Source: Sphaerisporangium perillae (GTDB lineage: Bacteria > Actinomycetota > Actinomycetes > Streptosporangiales > Streptosporangiaceae). From it: a stretch of 64,000 nucleotides of DNA. The stretch is taken from NCBI RefSeq assembly GCF_023276435.1, contig NZ_JALLPO010000016.1, forward strand, positions 62,001-126,000. Reading direction: 5' to 3'. The translations under genes were made by a program, and so were the position numbers. Numbering within the stretch: the first letter of the stretch is position 1; every line of letters begins with the position of its first letter. The notes under the pieces were generated by a model. It saw nothing but the letters and a program-made list of their open reading frames with translations. It was not told the origin of the DNA and searched no databases. This document shows positions 8,321 to 16,277 of this stretch, one piece after another.

Positions 8321-8903
8321 GGACCAGGCCATGATCAGGGGCGCGCTGGCGAGCCTGCTCGGCCTGGAGGCCGACATCGAGGTCGTCGGCGAGGCCGCCA
8401 CCGGCGAGGAGGCCGTCGCGGTCACCCTCAAGGCGCGGCCCGACATCGCGCTCCTCGACATCGAGATGCCCGTGATGGACGGCATCACGGCGGCGGCCGA
8501 GATCACCCGTGCCGTGCCCGGCTGCCGGGTCATGATCCTCACGACCTTCGGCAGGCCCGGCTATCTGCGCAGGGCGATGGAGGCCGGCGCGGTGGCGTTC
8601 ATGGTCAAGGACAGCCCCGCCCGTGAGCTGGCCGCCGCGATCAGGCGCGTCCTGGCCGGCGAACGCGTGATCGACCCCGCCCTGGCCGCCGCCGCGCTGA
8701 GCGCCGGCCCGAACCCGCTGTCCGCGCGCGAACGCGACGTGCTCGCCGCCGCCGCCGACGGGTCCACCATCGGGGACATCGCCCTGCGCCTGCACCTCTC
8801 GGAAGGGACCGTCCGCAACTACCTGTCCTCCGCCATCCAGAAGACCCACGCCCGCAACCGCATAGAAGCCGTCCAGCGCGCCCAAACCCAGGGCTGGCTC
8901 TGA
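8298..8903 (+). CDS. NarL/LuxR-family response regulator
   Basis: DNA-binding response regulator of 201 residues, partner of the kinase at 7013. The receiver domain has the acidic pair in VVLAEDQ, the phosphorylated aspartate in ALLDIEMPVMDG near residue 54 and the lysine in AFMVKDSPA. The LuxR helix-turn-helix begins at LSARERDVLAAAADG near residue 140. The start is GTG 8298, the second copy of a duplicated start region. It probably acts on the palindrome at 5305-5316. Confidence 0.93.
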   Translation: MIRVVLAEDQAMIRGALASLLGLEADIEVVGEAATGEEAVAVTLKARPDIALLDIEMPVMDGITAAAEITRAVPGCRVMILTTFGRPGYLRRAMEAGAVAFMVKDSPARELAAAIRRVLAGERVIDPALAAAALSAGPNPLSARERDVLAAAADGSTIGDIALRLHLSEGTVRNYLSSAIQKTHARNRIEAVQRAQTQGWL

Positions 8904-8942
8904 CGACCTGAGGCGGACTTCCAGACCGTGTGCCCGTGAGGG

Positions 8943-10187
8943 TCATCCACGGTGGTGCGGGCCCGTCTCGGCGAGACGGCGGGCGAGGAAGGCGCGTTCG
9001 GCCTCGTTGGCGGCCAGCGCGATCGCCCGCTCGTACGCTGAGGCGGCGTCGGCCTCGCGGCCCGCTCGGCGCAGCAGGTCGGCCTTGATCGCCGGCAGGT
9101 ACCGGTAGCCGGCGAGCCGCTCGTCGCGTTCGAGCGTCTCGACCTCGGCCAGCGCGGTCGCCGGCCCGCTGACCATCGCGACCGCCACGGCCCGGTTGAG
9201 CGCGACGACCGGTGACGGCCATGCTTTCACCAGCTCGTCGTAGAACACCAGGATCTGATCCCAGTCGGTCTCCCCGTAGGTCGGTGCGGTGGCATGCAGG
9301 GCCGCGATGGCGGCTTGCAAGGCGAATCGGCCGGGATCGCCACCGCGGAGCGCTGCCAGGACCAGGTCGTGCGCCTCGGCGACGGCCTCCCGGTCCCAGG
9401 CCGAACGGTCCTGCTCCTCCAGCAGCAGCAGGCGTCCGTCCGCGGTGGTACGAGTCGCCCGGCGTGCGTGGTTGGCCAGCAGCAGCGCGAGCAGTCCCCG
9501 GACCTCGCGCTCGTGCGGCATCAGATCGTGCAGCATGCGAGCCAGGTCCAGCGCACGCTCCGCGAGGTCGTTCTTGGTCAGGGCGGGCCCCGCCGGTGCG
9601 GTGTGGCCGGTGGTGAAGAGCAGATGGATCACGGTGAGGGCCGCGTCCAACCGGTCCGGCAGCTCGTGTGGGGCGGGCATCCGGAAGGGGATCCGCGCCG
9701 CCGTGATCTTCTTCTTGGCCCGGGTGATCCGGGCCGCCATGGTCGTCTCGGAGACCAGGAACGCCTTCGCGATGTCCGGGGTCGTCACGCCGCAGACGAG
9801 CCGCAGCGTGAGCGCGACCTGGGCCTCGGTGACCAGCGCCGGATGGCAGCACAGGAAGACCAGCCGCAGCCGGTCATCGTGGACCACCGGGTCGGCCGGG
9901 AGATCCGGGCCGCCCTCCGCCGGTTCCACCAGCAGGTGCAGCTTCGACCGGAATGTTCGGGCCCTGCGCAGCGCGTCCAGAGCGTTGTGCCGCGCCGCGG
10001 TGGTCAGCCAGGCGCCCGGGCTGGCCGGCACGCCACCACTCGTCCAGGCGTCGAGCGCGGCGACGTACGCGTCCTGGACGCACTCCTCGGCCAGTTCGAG
10101 GTCGCGGGTGACGCGCACGGTCGCGGCGAGCACCCTGGCCCACTCGCGACGGTGCGCGTCGGCGACCGCCTGCCGGATCGCGGTCAC
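8943..10187 (-). CDS. ECF42-type RNA polymerase sigma factor with C-terminal extension
   Basis: Extracytoplasmic-function sigma factor of 414 residues. Region 2 runs from REWARVLAATVRVTRDLELAEE-type sequence to AWLTTAARHNALDALRR. Region 4 includes CGVTTPDIAKAFLVSE. The roughly 200-residue C-terminal TPR-like extension is characteristic of group ECF42. GTG 10187 overlaps the stop codon of the DGPF gene, showing translational coupling. ECF42 factors are genomically paired with DGPF proteins and are not known to use classical anti-sigma factors. A second such pair lies at 59628-61248. Confidence 0.9.
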   Translation of the reverse strand: MTAIRQAVADAHRREWARVLAATVRVTRDLELAEECVQDAYVAALDAWTSGGVPASPGAWLTTAARHNALDALRRARTFRSKLHLLVEPAEGGPDLPADPVVHDDRLRLVFLCCHPALVTEAQVALTLRLVCGVTTPDIAKAFLVSETTMAARITRAKKKITAARIPFRMPAPHELPDRLDAALTVIHLLFTTGHTAPAGPALTKNDLAERALDLARMLHDLMPHEREVRGLLALLLANHARRATRTTADGRLLLLEEQDRSAWDREAVAEAHDLVLAALRGGDPGRFALQAAIAALHATAPTYGETDWDQILVFYDELVKAWPSPVVALNRAVAVAMVSGPATALAEVETLERDERLAGYRYLPAIKADLLRRAGREADAASAYERAIALAANEAERAFLARRLAETGPHHRG

Positions 10188-10519
10188 TGCGCGAGCAGCG
10201 GCCGCACCTCGACGGCGCCATCCATGATCGGGAGCAGCTTGCCGATGGCGATCGCCTGGTCGAGGTCCGCGGCCTCGACCACGAAGAACCCGGCGATCAC
10301 CTCCTTGCTCTCGATGAACGGACCATCGGTGACCAGGCCGTTCTTGTGGATCGTCCGCGTGGTCGCGCTGGGCTGCAGCGCCTGCTCGTTGATGACCGTC
10401 GCGCCCATCGCGGCGATCTGCTCCCCGGCGCGCATGTTGGCTTCCATCACCTCGGGCGGGATGTCGGCCACACCTCCGGGGGTCTCCTTCTCGTAGATCA
10501 GTACCGCGTACTGCGGCAT
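10184..10519 (-). CDS. DGPF/YCII-domain protein, partner of the ECF42 sigma factor
   Basis: Small ferredoxin-fold protein of 111 residues. It starts at ATG 10519 with GGGAGGAG just upstream; the longer frame beginning further upstream is not needed. It contains the eponymous VTDGPFIESKEVIAGF motif near residue 65. DGPF proteins are encoded beside ECF42 sigma factors and are thought to take part in signalling to them. The stop codon overlaps the sigma-factor start. The reductase gene is 29 bases upstream, so three genes form one operon. Confidence 0.9.
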   Translation of the reverse strand: MPQYAVLIYEKETPGGVADIPPEVMEANMRAGEQIAAMGATVINEQALQPSATTRTIHKNGLVTDGPFIESKEVIAGFFVVEAADLDQAIAIGKLLPIMDGAVEVRPLLAQ

Positions 10520-10548
10520 GGCTCCTCCCGTCTCTTCGCTTTTCGCGA

Positions 10549-11175
10549 TCACCAGTTGCCGGTCTCGGGGCCCATCGCACCGTACTGGAGCTTGCCGTCC
10601 CGTGCGTACGTGCTGACCACGACCCCGGTGCTCGACGTCGTGGTCCCGGTCGGCTTGAGGTGCCCGGGGATGGTCCCCTCCGCGAAAAGCCGCTTGCCGG
10701 AGCCGATGAGGACCGGGAAGGTCAGCAGGTGGAACTCCTCGACGAGGTCGTTCGCGAGGAGCGTCTGGACCAGCCTGCCGCTGCCGTGGACCTGGATCTC
10801 GTCGCCCTCGCCCCGTTTGAGCTCACCGACCGCCTCGGCGACGTCGCCGGTGAGCAGCGTCGAGTTCTGCCACGACACGCTGTCCAGCGTCCGCGACGCG
10901 ACGTACTTGGGCAGGCCGTTCATCCTCGCCCCGATCGGGTCACCGGCCTGGGCGAGCGGCCAGGTGGCGGCGAAGCCCTCGTACGTCCTGCGCCCGAGCA
11001 GGAGCGCGCCCGCCCTGCCGGTCAGCGCGGTCATGTGCTCGATGAGCCCCCCGTCGAAGTGCGGTACGGCCCAGCCGCCGTGCTCGAACCCGCCGTCGAG
11101 GTCCTCGTCGCGGCCGCCCGGTGCCTGCACGACCCCGTCCAAGGACATGAACGCCATCACCATCAGTTTCCGCAT
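10549..11175 (-). CDS. Dihydrofolate-reductase-like (RibD C-terminal domain) protein
   Basis: Predicted NADPH-dependent reductase of the DfrA/RibD-C superfamily, 208 residues. The N-terminal MRKLMVMAFMSLDGVV strand is typical, with GALLLGRRTYEGFAATW near residue 60 and the nucleotide-binding IQVHGSGRLVQTLL near residue 130. ATG 11175 follows GAAGGAAA. It is the first gene of an operon with the DGPF protein and ECF42 factor. Its promoter region (11234-11260) matches the ECF42 pattern, so it is probably a direct target. The substrate is unknown. Confidence 0.88.
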   Translation of the reverse strand: MRKLMVMAFMSLDGVVQAPGGRDEDLDGGFEHGGWAVPHFDGGLIEHMTALTGRAGALLLGRRTYEGFAATWPLAQAGDPIGARMNGLPKYVASRTLDSVSWQNSTLLTGDVAEAVGELKRGEGDEIQVHGSGRLVQTLLANDLVEEFHLLTFPVLIGSGKRLFAEGTIPGHLKPTGTTTSSTGVVVSTYARDGKLQYGAMGPETGNW

Positions 11176-11233
11176 GTCGTTTCCTTCGCTCGTACCCGCG
11201 GTGGGGCGTCGCGGTGACGCCCTCACCCACTAC

Positions 11234-11260
11234 GGCGAACGAGGCCGCCCGCAATCGACA
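11234..11260 (-). promoter_or_regulatory. ECF42-type promoter of the reductase-DGPF-sigma operon
   Basis: On the minus strand, TGTCGA (11260-11255) and CGCC (11237-11234) are 17 bases apart. They are embedded in the same context as the second module's promoter at 59542-59568: TGTCGAT, then CGTTCG and CGT at identical spacing. TGTCGA in the -35 and a CG-rich -10 is the pattern reported for ECF42 in Streptomyces venezuelae, as I recall it. Confidence 0.65.
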
Positions 11261-11377
11261 CCCCGAGCGAAATTCGTGCGGTCGGTCGCCGAGGCCGTCA
11301 CATCGTGCGGGTGAGCGACAGTGATGAGCCCTCGCCGGCCAAGACGAACACGTATGCGGCTCCATGCGGATATGAAG

Positions 11378-11395
11378 TTGCGAATTTATGCAATT
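11378..11395. promoter_or_regulatory. Operator-like inverted repeat upstream of the first ArsR gene
   Basis: TTGCGAATTTATGCAATT contains TTGC-N8-GCAA in an unusually AT-rich island (about 11360-11415) upstream of arsR at 11521. A related sequence occurs at 19910-19930 upstream of the second ArsR gene. The two regulators are paralogues, so the site is a good candidate for auto- and cross-regulation. The remainder of 11261-11520 shows no gene. Confidence 0.5.
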
Positions 11396-11520
11396 AGACA
11401 TATTGTTCGCTTCGTAAGCAGGGGCATGTCCAGAACGGAGCGGCGGATGGGCCACTTCGCGGGGCCCGAGGGCCTCCCGGAGCCCGGCGCGGGCTCGCGG
11501 GCCGGCGGCGGGGGTTGACC

Positions 11521-11865
11521 GTGCCTGTTCCGCTGTACCAGGCGAAGGCCGACTTCTTTCGCACGCTCGGGCATCCCGTACGCATCCGGGTGCTGGAACT
11601 ACTGCAGAACGGGCCGCTCCCCGTGCGTGACCTGCTGGTCGCCACAGATGTTGGGGCACCCGGTCTGTCTCAGCAGCTCGCGGTGCTGCGGCGGGCGGGT
11701 ATCGTCTCCGCCACCCGGGAGGGCTCCACCGTGGTGTACGCCCTCAGCAGCGCGGATGTCGCCGAGCTGCTGGGAGCGGCGCGCCGCATCCTGACCGACG
11801 TGATCGCCGGTCAGGGCGAGCTGCTGGCCGAGCTGCGCGAGGCGAGGCCGGAGCGGCTCACGTGA
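11521..11865 (+). CDS. ArsR-family regulator, Rv0081-like (first copy)
   Basis: Winged-helix repressor of 114 residues. The N-terminus VPVPLYQAKADFFRTLGHP and the helix-turn-helix core GLSQQLAVLRRAGIVSATREG closely follow M. tuberculosis Rv0081, a hypoxia-responsive hub regulator encoded at the head of the homologous gene cluster. It lacks the metal-binding CxC of ArsR/SmtB. GTG 11521 is chosen; an in-frame TTG lies two codons upstream. It is followed by the complex genes from 11947 and is probably co-transcribed with or controls them. Confidence 0.88.
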   Translation: MPVPLYQAKADFFRTLGHPVRIRVLELLQNGPLPVRDLLVATDVGAPGLSQQLAVLRRAGIVSATREGSTVVYALSSADVAELLGAARRILTDVIAGQGELLAELREARPERLT

Positions 11866-11946
11866 ACCGCCCATGGGCGGGCTGACGCCTGCCGTGTGTC
11901 GCCGACGTCCCATGTCTCTTTCCAGGTGTCGAGGTGTTTCATCGCC

Positions 11947-12432
11947 GTGATCGGTCTGTGGCGAAAGATCAGGAAAACCGGCCGAGTGGCCGAGCCGGCG
12001 CCCGAGCGCGCCGATGGCGAGGTCGTGCCGCGTGCCGCCGAGCTCGGCGGATCGGTGCAGATCCGGCATGTCGACGCCGGGTCGTGCAACGGCTGCGAGG
12101 TCGAGATCGCCTCGGCGTTCGGGCCGGTCTACGACGCCGAGCGGTACGGGGCGCGGCTCGTCGCCTCTCCCCGGCACGCCGACGCCCTGCTGGTGACCGG
12201 CCCGGTGACGCGCAACATGGAGGTCGCCCTGCGCCGCAGCCACGAGGCCGTGCCCGAGCCGCGCCTGGTGGTCGCCCTCGGTGACTGCGCCCGCGACTGC
12301 GGCGCGTTCGCCGGGGCGTACGGCGTGGTCGGCGCGGTCAAGGACGTCGTCCCCGTGGACGTCGAAGTGCCCGGGTGCCCGCCGCCGCCCGAGGCCATCG
12401 TCGAGGCGCTGCGCGGGCTGACCGGCCGGTGA
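11947..12432 (+). CDS. Hydrogenase small-subunit/NuoB-like iron-sulfur protein (Rv0082-like)
   Basis: Predicted electron-transfer subunit with one [4Fe-4S] cluster at the interface with the large subunit. The four ligand positions are visible: GSCNGCEVE near residues 46-51, GDCARDCG near 113 and VPGCPPPP near 142. GTG 11947 is chosen because GAGGTG lies ten bases upstream and the protein then begins like its homologues; a longer GTG start at 11896 is possible. It is the first structural gene of the complex. Its stop overlaps the next start (GTGA). Confidence 0.85.
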   Translation: MIGLWRKIRKTGRVAEPAPERADGEVVPRAAELGGSVQIRHVDAGSCNGCEVEIASAFGPVYDAERYGARLVASPRHADALLVTGPVTRNMEVALRRSHEAVPEPRLVVALGDCARDCGAFAGAYGVVGAVKDVVPVDVEVPGCPPPPEAIVEALRGLTGR

Positions 12433-14456
12433 ACCTCACCGGAACCCTTTTCGTCGCCGCGCTCGGCCTGTGCCTGGCCGCGGCGCCGGCCGCGGTCCTC
12501 ACTCCCCGCCGCGCCCGGCCGCTGCTCGCGGGAGCCGCCACCACCGCGGCGGGCCTGGCCGGGGCCGCGGCCGGCGTGACGGCGCTGTCAGGTCAGGGCT
12601 GGTCGGCCCGGCTCGACGGCGTGCTTCCCCTGGCGGGCGTGCGGCTGGACCTCGACCCGCTGGGCGCCATGTTCGTCGCCGTGACCGGCGCGGTCGCGGT
12701 CTGCGCGGCCGTCTACGGCGTCGCCTACGCCCGGCACGGCCTGGACGGCCGGGTGGCGCAGGCGACCCCGCCGCTCTTCGTCGCCTCGATGCTGCTGGTC
12801 CCCGCGGCGGCGAGCGTCAGCACTCTGCTGGTCGCCTGGGAGCTGATGGCCCTCACCTCGCTGCTGCTGGTGCTCGCCGAGCACCGCCGCCGGGCGGCGG
12901 TGGGCGAGGCGGCGCTGTGGTACGCCGTCATGACGCACCTCGGCTTCGCCGCGATCCTCGCCGGGTTGGCCGGCTTCGCGGCCCTCGCCGGCGGCGAGAC
13001 CTTCGAGCAGCTGCGCGCCGCCGGCCTGCCGCCCGGGGCGCGCGACGCGGTGTTCCTCGCGACGCTGGCGGGCTTCGCCTCCAAGGCCGGCATCGTGCCG
13101 CTGCATGTCTGGCTGGCGCGTGCCCATCCTGAGGCGCCGAGCCAGGTGTCGGCGCTGATGAGCGCGGCCATGGTCAACATGGGCGTGTACGGCATCCTGC
13201 GGGTCGGCCTGGACCTGCTGCACGGCGGCCCCGCCTGGTGGTGGCTGCTGGTGCTCGGCGCCGGCGCCCTGTCGGCGCTGTTCGGCATCCTGCAGGCGGC
13301 GGTGGCCTCCGACCTCAAACGGCTGCTCGGCCACTCCACCACCGAGAACATGGGGCTCGTGCTGATCGGCGTGGGCGCCGCCGGGTTCCTCGCCTCCGGC
13401 GGCGACTCGATGCTCGCCGCCCTGGCGCTGGCCGCCGCGCTGCTGCACGTGGTGAACCACTCCGCGTTCAAGACGCTGCTGTTCCTGGCGGCAGGCTCGG
13501 TGCTGCACGCCACCGGGACGCGCGACCTGGACGCCCTCGGCGGGTTGCGCGCCCGCATGCCCTGCACCACGGCGCTGTTCGCCGTCGGAGCCCTGGCCGC
13601 CTCCGCCCTGCCGCCGGGCAACGGGTTCGTCAGCGAGTGGCTGCTGCTCCAGAGCCTCATCCACGCCCTGCCCACCTCCGGGGTGGCGGGCGCGGTGACG
13701 ATGCCGCTGGCCGTCGGGGTGATCGCCCTGTCGGCCGGCCTGGCGATCGCCACCTTCGTGAAGGCCTTCGGCGTGGGCTTCCTGGCCCGCCCGCGCACCC
13801 CCGGAGCCGAGCGCGCGAGCGAGAGCCCGCCCGCCATGATCGGCGGGATGGCCCTGGCGGCGGCGAGCTGCGTGATCCTCGCGCTCGCGCCCGCGACCGT
13901 CCTGCCGGGCCTCTCGCGCCTGGCCGCCTCGCTGGTCCCCGGCTCGGGGCACCCTCCTGGACCCGTCCCGGTGAGCGGAGAGGTGACGCTGCGGCTGACC
14001 GGGTACGAAGGGACGATCTCGCCGCTGCTGATCGCGGTCGCGCTCGCGATCGCCGTGATCGGCCTGCTCGGCGCGGTGCGCCTGTTCGCCTCACGCAGGG
14101 CCCGGCGGGCCGCCCGGCTCTGGGACTGCGGGGCCGGGCCGATGTCGCCCCGCATGGAGTACACCGCCACGTCCTTCGCCGAGCCGCTTCAGCGAGTCTT
14201 CGATGACGTGCTGGAGCCGGAGAGCGACCTCGACGTCACCCCGACGAAGGAGTCGGCCTACCTCGTGGAGAGCGTCCGGTTCCGTGCCCGGATACCCGAC
14301 CGCATCGAGCGGCGGCTGTACGACCCGGTGCTGGCCGCCGCCGGCGCCCTCGGGCGCGCCGCGACAGGGCTGGCCAACGGCAGCGTCCACCGCTACCTCG
14401 CCTACGGCTTCTACGCCCTGACCGCTGTGCTCGTCGCCCTGGCGGTGATCTGGTGA
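12429..14456 (+). CDS. Proton-translocating NuoL/HyfB-like membrane subunit (Rv0083-like)
   Basis: Large integral membrane protein of 675 residues with about 15 or more hydrophobic helices, homologous to the antiporter-like subunits of complex I and hydrogenase 4. The conserved proton-channel region contains ASKAGIVPLHVWLARAHPEA near residues 215-237 and HVVNHSAFKTLLFL near 340. It overlaps the small-subunit gene by four bases. A 25-codon mini-ORF starts inside its stop codon and leads into hycD. Confidence 0.9.
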   Translation: MNLTGTLFVAALGLCLAAAPAAVLTPRRARPLLAGAATTAAGLAGAAAGVTALSGQGWSARLDGVLPLAGVRLDLDPLGAMFVAVTGAVAVCAAVYGVAYARHGLDGRVAQATPPLFVASMLLVPAAASVSTLLVAWELMALTSLLLVLAEHRRRAAVGEAALWYAVMTHLGFAAILAGLAGFAALAGGETFEQLRAAGLPPGARDAVFLATLAGFASKAGIVPLHVWLARAHPEAPSQVSALMSAAMVNMGVYGILRVGLDLLHGGPAWWWLLVLGAGALSALFGILQAAVASDLKRLLGHSTTENMGLVLIGVGAAGFLASGGDSMLAALALAAALLHVVNHSAFKTLLFLAAGSVLHATGTRDLDALGGLRARMPCTTALFAVGALAASALPPGNGFVSEWLLLQSLIHALPTSGVAGAVTMPLAVGVIALSAGLAIATFVKAFGVGFLARPRTPGAERASESPPAMIGGMALAAASCVILALAPATVLPGLSRLAASLVPGSGHPPGPVPVSGEVTLRLTGYEGTISPLLIAVALAIAVIGLLGAVRLFASRRARRAARLWDCGAGPMSPRMEYTATSFAEPLQRVFDDVLEPESDLDVTPTKESAYLVESVRFRARIPDRIERRLYDPVLAAAGALGRAATGLANGSVHRYLAYGFYALTAVLVALAVIW

Positions 14457-14530
14457 TCGAGATGGGGAACGTGCTCACCCTGCCCGCCCACCTCACCGTG
14501 TCCGCGTCGCTCGTCGGGGAGGGCGCATGA
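14453..14530 (+). CDS. Possible 25-residue coupling peptide between the NuoL-like and hycD genes
   Basis: GTG 14453 overlaps the TGA of the upstream gene by one codon register (GTGA). The frame then runs 25 codons to TGA 14528-14530, which overlaps the ATG of hycD (ATGA). It encodes VIEMGNVLTLPAHLTVSA and seven more residues. It fills the only gap between the two genes and would allow uninterrupted ribosome transfer. No family is recognised; it may serve only for coupling. Confidence 0.35.
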   Translation: MIEMGNVLTLPAHLTVSASLVGEGA

Positions 14531-15471
14531 CGGGCCTGATCGGGGCGGTGTCCCAGGTGGTGCTCGTGGCGGTCGGCTCACCGCTGCTGGCCGGGCTGAT
14601 GCGGCAGGTCCGCGCCCGGCTGGAGGGCCGGGCGGGGGCCGGCGTCGCCCAGCCCTGGCGCGACCTGCGCAAGCTGGCCCGCAAGGAGCCGATCACCCCG
14701 CACGGCACCGGATGGGTGTTCCGTCTCGCACCGCTGGTGCTCGCCGGCACCGTCCTGGTGGTCGCCGCGGTCGTGCCGCTGGTGACCACGCTGTCCCCGA
14801 TGGACGGCGTCGCCGACCTGTTCGCGGTGACCGCCCTGCTGGCCCTGGGGTCGGTGGCACTGGCCCTCGGCGGGCTGGACACCGGCACCGCCTTCGGCGG
14901 AATGGGCGCCAGCCGCGAGGTCACGGTGATGGCGCTGGTCGAGCCCACCATCCTGCTGTCGGTGTTCGCGCTCTCGGTGCGGGTCGGGTCGACCAATCTC
15001 GGCGCGATCGTCACCTCGGCCGTGCACGACCCGCTGGAGGTGATCTCCCCGGTCAGCCTGCTCGCGGCCGTCGCCCTGGCGGTGGTCACCATCGCCGAGA
15101 CCGGGCGCATCCCCGTGGACAACCCCTCGACGCACCTCGAACTGACGATGATCCATGAGGCGATGATCCTGGAGTACTCCGGCCCGGACCTGGCGCTCAT
15201 CGAGTGGGCGTCGGCGATGCGGCTGTCGGTGCTGCTCGGACTGCTGGCGAGCCTGTTCGCCCCCTGGGGCATCGCCACCGCGGGCGCCGGCCTGGCCGCC
15301 GTCGTCCTGGGCATGGCCGCCCTTGTGATCAAGGTCGCCGCGCTCGGAGTGCTGCTCGCCGCCGGCGAGGTGTTCATGGCCAAGCTGCGCCTGTTCCGCA
15401 TCCCGGAGCTCCTCGCCGGATCCTTCATGCTGGCGCTCCTCGCCGTCGCCGCCTCCTTCTTCCTCGCGTGA
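14527..15471 (+). CDS. hycD: NuoH/HycD-like membrane subunit (Rv0084-like)
   Basis: Membrane anchor subunit of 314 residues, homologous to NuoH of complex I and HycD/HyfC of group 4 hydrogenases. It joins the peripheral iron-sulfur arm to the membrane domain. The conserved cytoplasmic loops are present: GVAQPWRDLRKLARKEPI near residue 40 and ETGRIPVDNPSTHLELTM near residue 195. The latter is the best-conserved NuoH motif. ATG 14527 overlaps the mini-ORF stop. Confidence 0.93.
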   Translation: MTGLIGAVSQVVLVAVGSPLLAGLMRQVRARLEGRAGAGVAQPWRDLRKLARKEPITPHGTGWVFRLAPLVLAGTVLVVAAVVPLVTTLSPMDGVADLFAVTALLALGSVALALGGLDTGTAFGGMGASREVTVMALVEPTILLSVFALSVRVGSTNLGAIVTSAVHDPLEVISPVSLLAAVALAVVTIAETGRIPVDNPSTHLELTMIHEAMILEYSGPDLALIEWASAMRLSVLLGLLASLFAPWGIATAGAGLAAVVLGMAALVIKVAALGVLLAAGEVFMAKLRLFRIPELLAGSFMLALLAVAASFFLA

Positions 15472-15477
15472 GATGAC

Positions 15478-16137
15478 ATGACCGACTCGGTGTACGTACC
15501 TCTGCTCGACCTGGCCTGCGGGGCGTTCCTGCTGACGGGGGTGCTCGTGCTGTGGCGGCGCGACCTGGCCGCGATCGTGCGCCTGTTCGCCGTGCAGGGA
15601 GCCGACCTCGGCGCGCTGGTGATCGTGCTCGGACTCCACAAGGGCTCGGCCGAGCTGATGATCGCCGGTGTCGCTGTCGGCGGGCTGCGCGCGGGCCTGC
15701 TGCCCTGCCTCATGCGCCGCGCCCTGATGGCCGGAGGAGAGGGCAGGGAGACCAAACCGCTGGTCAACGTGGCCGGCTCGCTGCTGGTGGCGGCCGTGCT
15801 CGCCATGGTCGCCTACGCCGTCTCCCAGCCGCTCGTACGGCTCACCCCCACCCCGGCGACGCAGGCGGTGCCGGTCGCCCTCACCGTGCTGCTGGTCGGC
15901 TTCTTCGTCCTGGTCACCCGGCGCAGGGCGCTGTCGCAGGTGGTCGGGTTCCTGCTGATGGACAACGCCATCACCGCCACGGCCTTCCTCACGACCAGCG
16001 GGGTGCCGATGGTCGTGGAGCTCGGCGTCTCGCTCGACATCCTGCTCGCCGTTCTGGTGCTCCAGGTGCTCACCACGCGCATGCGGGCGGCGTTCGGCGG
16101 CACCGACCTGGACGAGCTGAGAGAGCTGCGCGACTGA
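15478..16137 (+). CDS. hycP: HyfE/HycP-like membrane subunit (Rv0085-like)
   Basis: Hydrophobic 219-residue protein with about six to seven helices, homologous to HyfE of hydrogenase 4. The family matches NuoK in its C-terminal half: SQVVGFLLMDNAITATAFLT near residue 155 and VELGVSLDILLAVLVLQV near 185. It is six bases downstream of hycD. Its stop overlaps the start of a 46-codon ORF that bridges to hycQ. Confidence 0.9.
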   Translation: MTDSVYVPLLDLACGAFLLTGVLVLWRRDLAAIVRLFAVQGADLGALVIVLGLHKGSAELMIAGVAVGGLRAGLLPCLMRRALMAGGEGRETKPLVNVAGSLLVAAVLAMVAYAVSQPLVRLTPTPATQAVPVALTVLLVGFFVLVTRRRALSQVVGFLLMDNAITATAFLTTSGVPMVVELGVSLDILLAVLVLQVLTTRMRAAFGGTDLDELRELRD

Positions 16138-16277
16138 TGCACGAGCGACTTGACGACCGTGTCCTTCCCGCCGCCCACACGATGCCCCGCCGACCGGCGA
16201 TCCTCAGGCGGTCGGTGTGCGGACCAGTGGTTTCCGGGCGGCCGGTGTTCGGGACGGTGGACGAGGTGACGGCATGA
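16137..16277 (+). CDS. Possible 46-residue coupling ORF between hycP and hycQ
   Basis: ATG 16137 shares a base with the hycP stop (TGATG), and the frame ends GCATGA, overlapping the hycQ ATG at 16274. The product is short and arginine-rich with no membrane segment and no recognised domain. Together with the mini-ORF at 14453 it means both internal gaps of the operon are spanned by coupled reading frames. It could be real or a by-product of selection against untranslated RNA. Confidence 0.35.
   Translation: MHERLDDRVLPAAHTMPRRPAILRRSVCGPVVSGRPVFGTVDEVTA

Noticed and set aside
10188-10580. N-terminal extension of the first ECF42 sigma factor through the DGPF gene
   Set aside because: That frame overlaps a well-formed DGPF gene on the same strand. 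The sigma factor has a coupled GTG start at 10187, as in the second module.
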